64,000 bases of DNA from Pseudomonas sp. H3(2019) (GCF_007713465.1 NZ_VMSG01000006.1:163673-227672), one strand, 5' to 3'; shown: positions 49,800 through 59,526, counted from the stretch's first letter. Translations and numbers: made by a program. Notes: generated from the letters alone by a model not told the origin.

Positions 49800-50954
49800 T
49801 TACTGTTCTTCTTTGACAGGGGCCGGTGGCGGACGCAGACCGATTTCCGCGGTCAGCTTCAGTTCCTTGCCGTTACGCATGACCTGAACAGTGACTTTGT
49901 CGGTGGGTTTGATCCGCGCCACCTGGTTCATCGAACGGCGGCCATCGCCGGCTGGTTCGCCGTCAATGCTGAGGATCACATCGCCCAATTGCAGGCCGGC
50001 TTTTTGTGCCGGGCCGTCACGGAAAATCCCCGCGACGACAATCCCCGGACGCCCGGACAAGCCATACGATTCCGCCAGTTCCTGGCTCAATGGCTGCACT
50101 TCAATCCCCAGCCAGCCGCGAATCACCTGACCGTGTTCGATGATCGACTTCATGACTTCCATCGCCAGCTTGATCGGAATCGCGAAACCAATGCCTTGTG
50201 AGCCGCCGGACTTGGAGAAAATCGCGGTGTTGATCCCGGTGAGGTTGCCGTTGGCGTCTACCAGCGCACCGCCGGAGTTGCCCGGGTTGATCGCGGCGTC
50301 GGTCTGGATGAAGTCTTCGTAGTTGTTCAGGCCCAACTGATTGCGCCCGGTGGCGCTGATGATGCCCATGGTCACGGTCTGGCCGACGCCAAACGGGTTG
50401 CCGATGGCCAGCGCGACATCGCCGACGCGGATGTTTTCCGAGCGGCCGACGGTGATCGACGGCAGGTTCTTCAAATCGATTTTCAGCACCGCGAGGTCGG
50501 TTTCCGGGTCGCTGCCGATCACCCGGGCGAGGGTTTCACGACCATCCTTGAGCGCGACGACGATCTGGTCGGCGCCGGTGGTCACGTGGTTGTTGGTCAG
50601 CAAATAACCTTCCGGACTCATGATCACCCCGGAACCGAGGCTCGACTCCATGCGTTTCTGCTTGGGCGCGTTGTCGCCGAAGAACCGCCGGAATTGCGGG
50701 TCTTCAAACAGCGGATGGCTGGTTTTGTTGACCACTTTGGTGGTGTAGAGGTTGACCACTGCCGGTGCGGCAATGACCACGGCGTCGGCGTAAGACACCG
50801 GTCCCTGTTGGGTCTGAGTGGTTTGTGGAGCTTGTTGCAGGTTCACATCCAGGCTTGGCAGTCCGACCCATTGCGGGTAACGCTGGATGATCAATAACGC
50901 GATAAGCACGCCGGCCAGCAGCGGCCAGCCAAAAAAACGCAGACCCTTGAACAT
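49800..50954 (-). CDS. algW: Periplasmic serine protease AlgW (DegS-like)
   Basis: 384 residues. A single N-terminal membrane anchor (GWPLLAGVLIALLIIQRY), a trypsin-like domain with His123 (TNNHVTTG), the Asp in DPETDLAVLKID and Ser227 (INPGNSGGAL), then one PDZ domain (RGWLGIEVQPLSQELAESYGL...). The numbering of His and Ser equals that of P. aeruginosa AlgW. It senses misfolded outer-membrane proteins or lipid signals and cuts the anti-sigma factor MucA to activate AlgU. It lies beside hisC as in other pseudomonads, encoded on the opposite strand. Confidence 0.97.
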   Translation of the reverse strand: MFKGLRFFGWPLLAGVLIALLIIQRYPQWVGLPSLDVNLQQAPQTTQTQQGPVSYADAVVIAAPAVVNLYTTKVVNKTSHPLFEDPQFRRFFGDNAPKQKRMESSLGSGVIMSPEGYLLTNNHVTTGADQIVVALKDGRETLARVIGSDPETDLAVLKIDLKNLPSITVGRSENIRVGDVALAIGNPFGVGQTVTMGIISATGRNQLGLNNYEDFIQTDAAINPGNSGGALVDANGNLTGINTAIFSKSGGSQGIGFAIPIKLAMEVMKSIIEHGQVIRGWLGIEVQPLSQELAESYGLSGRPGIVVAGIFRDGPAQKAGLQLGDVILSIDGEPAGDGRRSMNQVARIKPTDKVTVQVMRNGKELKLTAEIGLRPPPAPVKEEQ

Positions 50955-51056
50955 TGAACAAATCCTGGGAGGTTACGGAGGGCCGCCTGTGGCCCATAAT
51001 GTCGCGCATTATACGAGGCCGCGCGCGCCTCTGAACGGGATATTTAGGAGTCTTTT

Positions 51057-51815
51057 ATGGCCGTCGCCCTGAGCACCCTGGTAGAAGAAGCGGATCGTTA
51101 CCTTGCCAGTTCGCGGATTGCCGACTATTGCCCCAATGGCCTGCAAGTCGAAGGTCGGCCGCAGGTCATGCGTATCATCAGCGGCGTCACGGCCAGCCAG
51201 GCGTTGCTCGATGCAGCAGTCGAAGCCAAGGCCGATCTGGTGCTGGTACACCACGGCTACTTCTGGAAAGGCGAAAACCCCTGCATCACCGGTATGAAGC
51301 AGCGTAGGCTCAAAACCCTGCTCAAGCACGATATCAGCCTGCTGGCCTATCACTTGCCGCTGGATTTGCACCCGGAAGTGGGCAACAACGTACAACTGGC
51401 TCGCCAACTGGACATTACCGTCGAAGGCCCGCTGGACCCGGAAAACCTCAAAGTGGTCGGGCTGGTCGGTTCGCTCGCCGAACCGATGACCGCGCGCGAC
51501 TTTGCCCGTCATGTGCAAGAGGTCATGGGCCGCGAGCCGTTGCTGATCGAGGGCAGCAAAATGGTCCGGCGCGTCGGCTGGTGCACGGGCGGTGGCCAGG
51601 GCTATATAGATCAGGCGGTGCAGGCGGGTGTCGACCTGTACCTGAGCGGTGAAGCGTCCGAGCAAACCTTCCATAGCGCCCGGGAAAACGACATCAGCTT
51701 CATCGCCGCCGGTCATCACGCCACCGAACGCTTTGGCGTACAGGCGCTGGGGGATTATCTGGCTCGACGGTTTGCCCTTGAACACATCTTCATCGACTGC
51801 CCGAATCCGATTTGA
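51057..51815 (+). CDS. Nif3-like dinuclear metal-centre protein (YbgI family)
   Basis: 252 residues. Family motifs DYCPNGLQVEG, ADLVLVHHGYFWKGE (metal ligands), SLLAYHLPLDLHPEVGNN and the C-terminal GHHATERFGVQALG. Members form toroidal hexamers with a two-metal site. A role as a GTP cyclohydrolase I type 2-like hydrolase or metallochaperone has been suggested but is not settled. Divergent from algW. Confidence 0.92.
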   Translation: MAVALSTLVEEADRYLASSRIADYCPNGLQVEGRPQVMRIISGVTASQALLDAAVEAKADLVLVHHGYFWKGENPCITGMKQRRLKTLLKHDISLLAYHLPLDLHPEVGNNVQLARQLDITVEGPLDPENLKVVGLVGSLAEPMTARDFARHVQEVMGREPLLIEGSKMVRRVGWCTGGGQGYIDQAVQAGVDLYLSGEASEQTFHSARENDISFIAAGHHATERFGVQALGDYLARRFALEHIFIDCPNPI

Positions 51816-51983
51816 TAACCGAAAATCAACGATGGGAGCGGGCCTGCGGCGCCCGAACGAGCAGGTATATTCATATGCTCTTTCGATCTAGTCGGCGTCC
51901 TGATTAGAAGAGGTCGCTGTGCTAGCATTCGCCGCTCGAACACGGCCCGCTGGCCGTTCATAAGAAAGCTTTCGTGAGTAGCC
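51816..51983 (+). promoter_or_regulatory. cysD upstream region
   Basis: 168 bases before cysD with an AT-rich stretch GGTATATTCATATGCTC. Sulfate-assimilation operons are normally activated by CysB, and such AT-rich sequence would suit a CysB site, but no firm motif is recognisable. Confidence 0.3.
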
Positions 51984-52901
51984 ATGGTCGACAAACTGAC
52001 GCATCTGAAACAGCTGGAGGCGGAAAGCATCCACATCATCCGCGAGGTGGCCGCCGAGTTCGACAACCCGGTGATGCTGTACTCCATCGGTAAAGACTCC
52101 GCCGTGATGCTGCATCTGGCACGCAAGGCGTTCTTCCCTGGCAAGCTGCCGTTTCCGGTGATGCACGTCGACACCCAATGGAAATTTCAGGAGATGTACA
52201 GCTTCCGCGACAAGATGGTCGCAGAGCTGGGTCTTGACCTGATTACCTACGTCAACCCGGAAGGCGTGGCTCAAGGGATCAACCCCTTCACCCACGGCAG
52301 TGCCAAGCACACTGACATCATGAAGACCGAAGGCCTGAAACAGGCTTTGGACAAGTACGGTTTCGACGCAGCCTTCGGTGGTGCGCGCCGTGATGAAGAG
52401 AAATCCCGCGCCAAAGAGCGCGTGTACTCGTTCCGCGACAGCAAGCACCGCTGGGATCCGAAAAACCAGCGCCCGGAGCTGTGGAACGTCTACAACGGCA
52501 AGGTCAACAAAGGCGAATCGATCCGCGTATTCCCGCTGTCGAACTGGACCGAGCTGGACATCTGGCAGTACATCTACCTTGAAGGCATCCCGATCGTCCC
52601 GCTGTACTTCGCCGCCGAGCGCGAGGTCATCGAGAAGAACGGCACGCTGATCATGATCGACGACGAACGCATCCTCGAGCACCTGAGCGACGAAGACAAA
52701 GCCCGCATCGTCAAAAAGAAAGTGCGTTTCCGTACCCTTGGCTGCTACCCGTTGACGGGCGCGGTGGAGTCCGAGGCCGAAAGCCTCACGGACATCATTC
52801 AGGAAATGCTCCTGACGCGAACTTCCGAGCGCCAGGGCCGGGTCATCGATCACGATGGCGCCGGCTCGATGGAAGACAAAAAACGTCAAGGTTATTTCTA
52901 A
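51984..52901 (+). CDS. cysD: Sulfate adenylyltransferase small subunit
   Basis: 305 residues of the PAPS reductase/ATP pyrophosphatase fold. PP-loop [18 protein letters not shown], then [14 protein letters not shown], then [15 protein letters not shown] and [13 protein letters not shown] near the end. It adenylates sulfate to APS with the CysN GTPase. 9 bases before cysNC. Confidence 0.98.
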   Translation: MVDKLTHLKQLEAESIHIIREVAAEFDNPVMLYSIGKDSAVMLHLARKAFFPGKLPFPVMHVDTQWKFQEMYSFRDKMVAELGLDLITYVNPEGVAQGINPFTHGSAKHTDIMKTEGLKQALDKYGFDAAFGGARRDEEKSRAKERVYSFRDSKHRWDPKNQRPELWNVYNGKVNKGESIRVFPLSNWTELDIWQYIYLEGIPIVPLYFAAEREVIEKNGTLIMIDDERILEHLSDEDKARIVKKKVRFRTLGCYPLTGAVESEAESLTDIIQEMLLTRTSERQGRVIDHDGAGSMEDKKRQGYF

Positions 52902-52910
52902 GGGGCTGTC

Positions 52911-54809
52911 ATGTCGCATCAATCTGATTTGATCAGCGAGGACATCCTCGCCTACCTGGGCCAGCACGAACGTAAAGAGCTGCTGCGCTTTCTGACCTGC
53001 GGTAACGTCGACGACGGCAAGAGCACCCTGATCGGGCGCCTGCTGCACGATTCCAAGATGATCTACGAAGACCATCTGGAAGCCATTACCCGCGACTCGA
53101 AAAAAGTCGGCACCACCGGTGACGACATCGACCTGGCGTTGCTGGTTGACGGCCTGCAGGCCGAGCGTGAACAAGGCATCACCATCGATGTCGCGTACCG
53201 CTATTTCTCCACCGCCAAGCGCAAATTCATCATTGCCGACACCCCTGGCCATGAGCAGTACACCCGCAACATGGCCACCGGTGCATCCACCTGTGACCTG
53301 GCGATCATCCTGGTCGACGCCCGTTACGGCGTGCAGACCCAGACCCGTCGCCACAGCTTCATTGCCTCGTTGCTGGGCATCAAGCACATCGTCGTCGCCA
53401 TCAACAAGATGGACCTCAAGGACTTCGATCAGGGCGTGTTCGAGTCGATCAAGGCCGATTACCTGAAGTTCGCTGAAGGCTTGAAGATGAAGCCCACCAG
53501 CATGCACTTCGTGCCGATGTCGGCGCTGAAGGGCGACAACGTGGTGAACAAGTCCGAGCGCTCGCCGTGGTACACCGGCCAGTCGCTGATGGAGATCCTT
53601 GAAACCGTGGAAGTCGCGGGTGACCGTAACTTCACCGACCTGCGTTTCCCGGTGCAGTACGTCAACCGGCCGAACCTGAACTTCCGCGGTTTCGCCGGCA
53701 CCCTGGCCAGCGGCATCGTCAAGAAGGGTGACGAAGTCGTGGTGCTGCCTTCGGGCAAGAGCAGCCGCGTGAAATCCATCGTCACTTTTGAAGGTGAACT
53801 GGAACATGCAGGTCCGGGTCAGGCGGTAACGCTGACCATGGAAGACGAAATCGACATCTCCCGCGGCGACCTGCTGGTGCATGCCGACAACGTGCCGCCG
53901 GTCACCGACAGCTTCGAAGCGATGCTGGTGTGGATGGCTGAAGAGCCGATGCTGCCGGGCAAGAAATACGACATCAAACGCGCCACCAGTTACGTGCCGG
54001 GCTCGATTGCCAGCATCGTCAACAAGGTCGACGTGAACACCCTGGAAGAAGGCCCGGCCAGCGCCTTGCAGCTGAACGAGATCGGCAAGGTCAAGATCAG
54101 CCTCGACGCGCCGATTGCCCTCGACGGGTATGAAAGCAATCGCACCACCGGTTCGTTCATCATCATTGACCGCTTGACCAACGGCACCGTCGGCGCCGGC
54201 ATGATCGTCGCCCAGCCGTTGGTTCACGGCAGCTCCACGCACCATGGAAAATTGGCCCATGTAGCCACCGAAGAGCGTGCCCAGCGCTTCGGCCAGCAAC
54301 CGGCTACCGTGCTGTTCAGCGGCCTCTCGGGCGCGGGCAAAAGCACCTTGGCCTATGCGGTTGAACGCAAGCTGTTCGACATGGGCCGTGCAGTGTTTGT
54401 GCTCGATGGGCAGAACCTGCGTCACGACCTGAACAAAGGTCTGCCGCAGGATCGTGCCGGGCGTACCGAGAACTGGCGTCGTGCGGCTCACGTCGCACGT
54501 CAGTTCAACGAAGCCGGTTTGCTGACCCTGGCGGCGTTCGTCGCACCGGACGCCGAAGGCCGTGAACAGGCCAAGGCGCTGATCGGCGGTGACCGTTTGC
54601 TGACCGTTTACGTGCAAGCGTCGCCGATGGTTTGCGCCGCGCGTGATCCACAAGGGCTGTACGCTGCGGGTGGCGACAACATCCCGGGTGATTCCTTCCC
54701 GTACGACGTGCCGCTGGACGCCGACCTTGTGGTCGACACCCAGACGCTGTCGCTGGAAGAAAGCGTCAAGCAAGTGCTGGACCTGCTGCGTAAGCGTGGC
54801 GCGATCTAA
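52911..54809 (+). CDS. cysNC: Bifunctional sulfate adenylyltransferase large subunit / APS kinase
   Basis: 632 residues. Residues about 20-450 are the CysN EF-Tu-like GTPase: [14 protein letters not shown] (G1), [11 protein letters not shown] (G3) and AINKMDL (G4). From about 460 the APS kinase domain follows, with Walker A GLSGAGKS at 471-478 and [15 protein letters not shown]. It couples GTP hydrolysis to APS synthesis and then phosphorylates APS to PAPS. The fusion is normal in Pseudomonas. A textbook terminator follows. Confidence 0.98.
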   Translation: MSHQSDLISEDILAYLGQHERKELLRFLTCGNVDDGKSTLIGRLLHDSKMIYEDHLEAITRDSKKVGTTGDDIDLALLVDGLQAEREQGITIDVAYRYFSTAKRKFIIADTPGHEQYTRNMATGASTCDLAIILVDARYGVQTQTRRHSFIASLLGIKHIVVAINKMDLKDFDQGVFESIKADYLKFAEGLKMKPTSMHFVPMSALKGDNVVNKSERSPWYTGQSLMEILETVEVAGDRNFTDLRFPVQYVNRPNLNFRGFAGTLASGIVKKGDEVVVLPSGKSSRVKSIVTFEGELEHAGPGQAVTLTMEDEIDISRGDLLVHADNVPPVTDSFEAMLVWMAEEPMLPGKKYDIKRATSYVPGSIASIVNKVDVNTLEEGPASALQLNEIGKVKISLDAPIALDGYESNRTTGSFIIIDRLTNGTVGAGMIVAQPLVHGSSTHHGKLAHVATEERAQRFGQQPATVLFSGLSGAGKSTLAYAVERKLFDMGRAVFVLDGQNLRHDLNKGLPQDRAGRTENWRRAAHVARQFNEAGLLTLAAFVAPDAEGREQAKALIGGDRLLTVYVQASPMVCAARDPQGLYAAGGDNIPGDSFPYDVPLDADLVVDTQTLSLEESVKQVLDLLRKRGAI

Positions 54810-54824
54810 GCGTTAGACGGTCAT

Positions 54825-54861
54825 AAAAAACCGCAGATGAGTAATCATCTGCGGTTTTTTT
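54825..54861 (+). terminator. Intrinsic terminator after cysNC
   Basis: Perfect 11-bp stem ACCGCAGATGA/TCATCTGCGGT with a GTAA loop, A-run before and T-run after; it can act in both directions. Confidence 0.9.
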
Positions 54862-54872
54862 ATGTGCGGTGT

Positions 54873-54984
54873 GATCGTTCCCATGCTCCGCGTGGGAATG
54901 CCTCAATGGACGCTCTGCGTCCGCTTCAGCGTGTGACGCGGAGCGTCACGGGCTACATCCCCACGCAGAGCGTGGGGACGATCA
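54873..54984. repeat. REPIN, 112 bp, three-hairpin GTTCCCACGC family
   Basis: Same architecture and length as 49677-49788: outer inverted REPs (GATCGTTCCCATGC... and ...GCGTGGGGACGATCA), inner GGACGC/GCGTCC and GTGACGC/GCGTCAC hairpins. It ends directly at the stop codon of the minus-strand acyltransferase gene. Confidence 0.85.
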
Positions 54985-55890
54985 TTAGCGAGCGGGATAC
55001 TCGCGATGCATCTGCTCAAGCAGTGCATCCTTGTCTTCCCACAACTGGTTGATCCAGCCCTGGAACTCCAGGCGGTACACACCATCCTGGTCGTAGTTCT
55101 TGCCGATGAACTGCGGCGGGATCTTCAGTTCCTGAAAGTGCACCACCACGTCTTTCACCTTGCCGCACAGCAAGTCCCAGTAACCGAGGCGTCCGGCCGG
55201 GTAGTGAATGGTCACGTTGACGATGGACTCCAGCTGCTCGCCCATGGCATCCAGCACAAACGCGATACCGCCAGCCTTGGGCTTGAGCAGGTAGCGGAAC
55301 GGTGATTGCTGCTGAGCATGCTTGGCTTCGGTGAAGCGTGTGCCTTCGACGAAGTTGAAGATGCCGACCGGGTTACTGCGGAACTTGTCGCAGGTCTTGC
55401 GGGTGGTTTCCAGGTCTTTGCCTTTCTTCTCCGGGTGCTTTTCCAGATAGGCCTTGGAGTAGCGCTTCATGAACGGGAAACCCAGCGCCCACCACGCCAG
55501 ACCAATCACCGGAACCCAGATCAGCTCTTGCTTGAGGAAGAACTTCAGCGGGCGAATCTTCCGGTTCAGCACGTATTGCAACACCATGATGTCGACCCAG
55601 CTCTGGTGGTTGCTGGTGATCAGGTACGAGTGCTGATAGTCCAGACCTTCGAGCCCGCTGAGCGTCCAGCGCGTGTGCCCGAGCAAGTCCATCCAGGCTT
55701 TGTTATTGCAGATCCAGGCTTCATGGATGTGGCTCATCAACCAGTCGGTGAAGCGCTGTGCGATGGGGAAGGGCAGCAACAACTTGAAAATCGCCACGAC
55801 GAACAGCGGTGTACAGCAGACGATAGTGTTCAGCGCCAACAACAGCGAGGCGATCACGCCCCGCAAGGGTGCAGGTAGAAAGTCCAGCAT
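54985..55890 (-). CDS. 1-acyl-sn-glycerol-3-phosphate acyltransferase-like protein (YihG type)
   Basis: 301 residues with an N-terminal membrane stretch (LRGVIASLLLALNTIVCCTPLFVVAIFKLLLPF). The PlsC motif I NHQSWVD (His-x4-Asp) and motif III FVEGTRFT are intact. The long spacing and WALGFPFMKRYSK segment put it in the YihG branch. It probably acylates lysophosphatidic acid or a related lysophospholipid at the inner membrane. It begins 1 base after the pta stop, so the two share a transcript. Confidence 0.9.
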   Translation of the reverse strand: MLDFLPAPLRGVIASLLLALNTIVCCTPLFVVAIFKLLLPFPIAQRFTDWLMSHIHEAWICNNKAWMDLLGHTRWTLSGLEGLDYQHSYLITSNHQSWVDIMVLQYVLNRKIRPLKFFLKQELIWVPVIGLAWWALGFPFMKRYSKAYLEKHPEKKGKDLETTRKTCDKFRSNPVGIFNFVEGTRFTEAKHAQQQSPFRYLLKPKAGGIAFVLDAMGEQLESIVNVTIHYPAGRLGYWDLLCGKVKDVVVHFQELKIPPQFIGKNYDQDGVYRLEFQGWINQLWEDKDALLEQMHREYPAR

Positions 55891-57990
55891 TTAAACATCC
55901 ATAGGTCGGTTGGCGGCTTGAATCGCAGTCAGGGCAATGGTGTAGACGATGTCGTCGACCTGAGCGCCGCGCGGCAAATCATTTACCGGTTTGCGCAGAC
56001 CTTGCAGCATCGGTCCGAGACTGACGCAGTCGGCGCTGCGTTGCACGGCTTTGTGAGTGGTGTTGCCAGTGTTCAGGTCGGGGAAAATGAATACGGTGGC
56101 CCGACCGGCTACCTGACTGTTCGGCGCCAGTTGCCGAGCCACGTCTTCGTTGGCCGCGGCGTCGTACTGCAACGGCCCGTCGATCAGCAGCGCGTTCTGC
56201 GCTTCGTGGGCGAGCAAAGTGGCCTCGCGGACTTTCTCGACTTCTTCGCCGCTGGCCGATTCGCCGCTGGAGTAACTGAGCATCGCCACCCGTGGCGTGA
56301 TCCCGAACGCGGCGGCAGAGTCGGCGCTTTGCAGGGCAATCTCGGCCAGTTCGCTGGCGCTCGGGTGCGGGTTCATGATGCAGTCGCCGTAGACCAGCAC
56401 TTCCTCCGGGAACAGCATGAAAAACACCGACGACACCAACGTGCAGCCGGGTGCGGTCTTGATCAGTTGCAAGGCCGGGCGAATGGTATTGGCGGTGGAG
56501 TGGATGACCCCGGACACCAGCCCGTCGACTTCATCCAGCGCGAGCATCATGGTGCCGATCACCACAGTGTCTTCCAGCTGCTGCTCGGCCATTGGGGCGT
56601 TGAGGCTTTTGGTCTTGCGCAGCGCGACCATCGGCTCGACATAGCGCTGACGGATCAGGTCCGGATCGAGAACTTCCAGCCCTTCAGGCAACTCGATGCC
56701 TTGGGCGCGCGCGACCGCTTGCACGTCTTCGGGTTTGGCCAGCAACACGCAACGAGCAATGCCGCGCGCCTGGCAGATCGCTGCCGCCTGCACGGTCAAC
56801 GGTTCGCTGCCTTCGGGCAGGACGATGCGTTTGTTGGCAGCCTGCGCGCGCTGGATCAGTTGATAGCGGAATACCGCCGGCGACAGGCGCATTTCACGCG
56901 GCGTGCCGCAGCGCTGGTGCAGCCAGTTGGCGTCGAGGTGGCTGGCGACGAAATCGGTGATGATCTCTGCACGCTCGCGGTCGTCGATCGGGATTTCCTT
57001 GTTCAAACCGTTCAACTGGTTCGCGGTTTCGTAGGAGCCAGTACTCACCGACAACACGGGCAGACCGGCCTGCAAGGCGCCTCGGCAGAGGTCCATGATC
57101 CGTGGGTCGGGCAGGGTGCCGCTGGTCAGCAGCAGCCCGGCCAGCGGCACGCCATTGATCGCCGCGAGGCTGACGGCGAGGATGATGTCGTCGCGATCGC
57201 CGGGGGTTACCACCAGCACGCCGGGCTTGAGCAGTTCGACCGTGTTGCGCATGGTGCGGGCGCAAATGATGATCTTGCTCATGCGTCGGGTTTCATAGTC
57301 GCCGGCATTGAGCACCTGAGCGCCCATCAGGTCCGCGACGTCACGGGTACGCGGGGCGTTCAGCTCCGGCTGGAACGGGATGCAGCCGAGCAGCCGGAAG
57401 TCGCCGCTGCGCAGCAAGGGCGAGTGTTCCTTCAGGCGTGCGGCGAAAGCCTCCATGCTTTCATCGGTTTTAACCTTGTTGAGGATCACGCCGAGCACTT
57501 TCGGGTCTTTCGGACCACCAAACAATTGCGCTTGCAACTCGACCCGGCCGGACAGTTCGGTGAGCACTTCGTTTTCTGGTGCCGAGACCAGAATCACCTC
57601 GGCATCCAGGCTTTTCGCCAGGTGCAGATTGACCCGTGCGGCGTAGCTGGCGCTGCGGGTCGGGACCATGCCTTCGACGATCAGCACGTCTTTGCCAATA
57701 GCGGCTTGCTGGTACAGGGTGATGATTTCTTCCAGCAGCTCATCCAGCTGACCGTCGCCAAGCATCCGCTCGACGTGGGCCAGGCCTAGCGGCTGCGGCG
57801 GCTTCAGGCCGTGGGTGCGGGCCACCAGTTCGGTGGAGCGTTCAGGGCCGGTGTCGCCAGGGTGCGGCTGGGCAATCGGTTTGAAGAAACCGACTTTCAG
57901 CCCGGCTCGCTCAAGGGTGCGCACCAGCCCGAGGCTGATGGAGGTCAGACCCACACCAAAATCGGTGGGCGCGATAAAAAAAGTTTGCAT
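55891..57990 (-). CDS. pta: Phosphate acetyltransferase
   Basis: 699 residues from ATG 57990 (MQTFFIAPTDFGVGLTSISLGLVRTLER). Three regions: N-terminal dethiobiotin synthetase-like P-loop-type domain (about 1-230), DRTGG domain (about 230-350) and the C-terminal catalytic PTA domain (RIVLPEGSEPLTVQAAAICQARGIA... to SLGPMLQGLRKPVNDLPRGA). It interconverts acetyl-CoA and acetyl phosphate. The usual partner ackA is not adjacent in this window. Confidence 0.96.
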   Translation of the reverse strand: MQTFFIAPTDFGVGLTSISLGLVRTLERAGLKVGFFKPIAQPHPGDTGPERSTELVARTHGLKPPQPLGLAHVERMLGDGQLDELLEEIITLYQQAAIGKDVLIVEGMVPTRSASYAARVNLHLAKSLDAEVILVSAPENEVLTELSGRVELQAQLFGGPKDPKVLGVILNKVKTDESMEAFAARLKEHSPLLRSGDFRLLGCIPFQPELNAPRTRDVADLMGAQVLNAGDYETRRMSKIIICARTMRNTVELLKPGVLVVTPGDRDDIILAVSLAAINGVPLAGLLLTSGTLPDPRIMDLCRGALQAGLPVLSVSTGSYETANQLNGLNKEIPIDDRERAEIITDFVASHLDANWLHQRCGTPREMRLSPAVFRYQLIQRAQAANKRIVLPEGSEPLTVQAAAICQARGIARCVLLAKPEDVQAVARAQGIELPEGLEVLDPDLIRQRYVEPMVALRKTKSLNAPMAEQQLEDTVVIGTMMLALDEVDGLVSGVIHSTANTIRPALQLIKTAPGCTLVSSVFFMLFPEEVLVYGDCIMNPHPSASELAEIALQSADSAAAFGITPRVAMLSYSSGESASGEEVEKVREATLLAHEAQNALLIDGPLQYDAAANEDVARQLAPNSQVAGRATVFIFPDLNTGNTTHKAVQRSADCVSLGPMLQGLRKPVNDLPRGAQVDDIVYTIALTAIQAANRPMDV

Positions 57991-58049
57991 GCGGATTCTC
58001 TGGAGGTGCATGGCAATGGCGACGGCGTATATCTGGCTGTCTGCCGAAA

Positions 58050-58358
58050 TCAGACGTCAAGGTTATCGCTAACCGAGCCCTGAGCGCACCAACCGCAATC
58101 AAAGGGTTGGCCTATTTTTTCAGTGCGTTTGGCAGGGTTCTGCACCCAGGCTCGTGATTGCCACGGTGGCTGGTGGCGCAGATGCTGGGTATGGCCGCAG
58201 GAAAGCTCGACAACCCAGTGTCCATCCTCGTCCAGATGGAAGCCCTGGATCGTCGACCCTGTCGAAGCGACCCGTCCGTCCGGGTTCTGTTCGCTTTCGG
58301 GCGATTGCTTCGCTAAACTTGGTCTTTCTATATTCTTATGCAAAAGGTCTCGCCCCAT
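58050..58358 (-). CDS. DUF3565 domain-containing protein
   Basis: 102 residues from ATG 58358; an ATG at 58388 would add ten. The C-terminal part holds the whole DUF3565 pattern: IQGFHLDEDGHWVVELSCGHTQHLRHQPPWQSRAWV, then a CGWC pair. The Cys/His set suggests a small metal-binding domain. Function unknown. Its start overlaps the slyD start codon on the other strand, so the two genes diverge with no spacer and each promoter must lie inside the other's coding region. Confidence 0.75.
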   Translation of the reverse strand: MGRDLLHKNIERPSLAKQSPESEQNPDGRVASTGSTIQGFHLDEDGHWVVELSCGHTQHLRHQPPWQSRAWVQNPAKRTEKIGQPFDCGWCAQGSVSDNLDV

Positions 58359-58842
58359 GCTGATCGCCGCCAATAAGGCTGTCTCCATCGACTATACCCT
58401 GACCAACGACGCTGGTGAGGTCATCGACAGCTCTGCCGGCGGCGCACCGCTGGTTTACCTGCAAGGCGCAGGTAACATCATCCCGGGCCTGGAAAAAGCC
58501 CTGGAAGGTAAAGCAGTCGGTGAAGAACTGAAAGTCTCCGTAGAACCTGAAGATGCCTACGGCGAATACGCTGCCGAACTGGTCAGTACCCTGAGCCGCA
58601 GCATGTTCGAAGGCGTCGACGAACTGGAAGTGGGCATGCAGTTCCATGCTTCCGCGCCAGACGGCCAGATGCAAATCGTCACCATCCGTGATCTGGACGG
58701 CGACGACGTGACCGTTGACGGCAACCACCCGTTGGCCGGCCAGCGTTTGACCTTCCAGGTCAAAATCGTCGACATCCGTGATGCCAGCCAGGAAGAAATC
58801 GCTCATGGTCACGTCCATGGCGAAGGTGGCCATCACCACTGA
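58357..58842 (+). CDS. slyD: FKBP-type peptidyl-prolyl isomerase SlyD
   Basis: 161 residues from ATG 58357 (MLIAANKAVSIDYTLTNDAGEVIDSS). FKBP domain with inserted IF flap (EPEDAYGEYAAELVSTLSRSMFEG...MQFHASAPDGQ) and a histidine-rich end (HGHVHGEGGHHH) that can bind nickel. It is a chaperone-isomerase with a role in metal delivery. A long reading from 58123 in the same frame is rejected because the FKBP domain starts here. A terminator follows. Confidence 0.94.
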   Translation: MLIAANKAVSIDYTLTNDAGEVIDSSAGGAPLVYLQGAGNIIPGLEKALEGKAVGEELKVSVEPEDAYGEYAAELVSTLSRSMFEGVDELEVGMQFHASAPDGQMQIVTIRDLDGDDVTVDGNHPLAGQRLTFQVKIVDIRDASQEEIAHGHVHGEGGHHH

Positions 58843-58873
58843 TTTTCTGCGCTAAGCTTTCGAGAACTGGAGA

Positions 58874-58895
58874 GGCGCCCGAAGGGCGCCTTTTT
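58874..58895 (+). terminator. Intrinsic terminator after slyD
   Basis: GGCGCCC-GAA-GGGCGCC followed by TTTTTA. Confidence 0.88.
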
Positions 58896-58967
58896 AGTCC
58901 GCGGCTGTCCTTGACGATATCGCCAAGTGGCTGTTTCGAGAAGAACACGGGAAATTTGGAGTCCGTC

Positions 58968-59450
58968 ATGAGTGCTTTTCACGACCTTACATTGAAAGCT
59001 TTGGATGGCCAGGAGTTGCCTCTGGCGCCCTTCAAAGGGCACGTCGTGCTGGTGGTCAACGTCGCCTCCAAGTGTGGATTGACCCCACAGTACGCCGCTC
59101 TGGAAAACCTCTACCAGCAATACAAGGGCAAAGGTTTCAGTGTGCTGGGTTTGCCGTGCAACCAGTTCGCCGGGCAAGAACCGGGCACTGAAAACGAGAT
59201 CAAAGAGTTCTGCAGCCTCAACTATGGCGTGACCTTCCCGCTGTCCAGCAAGCTGGAAGTCAACGGTCATGATCGCCATCAACTGTACCGGTTGTTGGCA
59301 GGTGAGGGCGCGGAATTCCCGGGTGACATCACCTGGAACTTCGAGAAATTCCTCCTCGGTAAAGATGGTCGCGTGCTGGCGCGTTTCTCGCCACGTACTG
59401 CGCCGGATGATCCGACGATTGTTCAAGCGATCGAAAAAGCCCTGAGCTGA
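58968..59450 (+). CDS. Glutathione peroxidase (thioredoxin/glutathione-dependent peroxidase)
   Basis: 160 residues from ATG 58968 with TTGGAG before it. Peroxidatic Cys36 in NVASKCGLTPQY, with the conserved LGLPCNQFAGQEPG and TWNFEKFLLGKDG (Gln and Trp of the catalytic site). It reduces hydroperoxides, most likely with thioredoxin as in bacterial homologues with cysteine instead of selenocysteine. Monocistronic. Confidence 0.93.
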   Translation: MSAFHDLTLKALDGQELPLAPFKGHVVLVVNVASKCGLTPQYAALENLYQQYKGKGFSVLGLPCNQFAGQEPGTENEIKEFCSLNYGVTFPLSSKLEVNGHDRHQLYRLLAGEGAEFPGDITWNFEKFLLGKDGRVLARFSPRTAPDDPTIVQAIEKALS

Positions 59451-59460
59451 CCTGTCTCCC

Positions 59461-59526
59461 GTAGGAGCACGGCTTGCCGGCGATAGCGATCTCAAGGACG
59501 CCATCGCCGGCAAGCCGTACTCCTAC
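59461..59526. repeat. REPIN-like inverted repeat, GTAGGAGCACGGCTTGCCGG family
   Basis: Arms of 28 bases (GTAGGAGCACGGCTTGCCGG... and its near complement with two differences) flank a short spacer just after the peroxidase gene. Different arm sequence from the 17019 element but the same overall layout. Confidence 0.8.

Noticed and set aside
51888..54773. 961-codon open frame on the minus strand across cysD-cysNC
   Set aside because: It is antisense to two unmistakable enzymes. High-GC codon use leaves the opposite strand open. The translation has no family pattern.
58123..58356. 78-codon upstream extension of slyD
   Set aside because: It is the shadow of the DUF3565 gene. The FKBP domain begins at the ATG at 58357.
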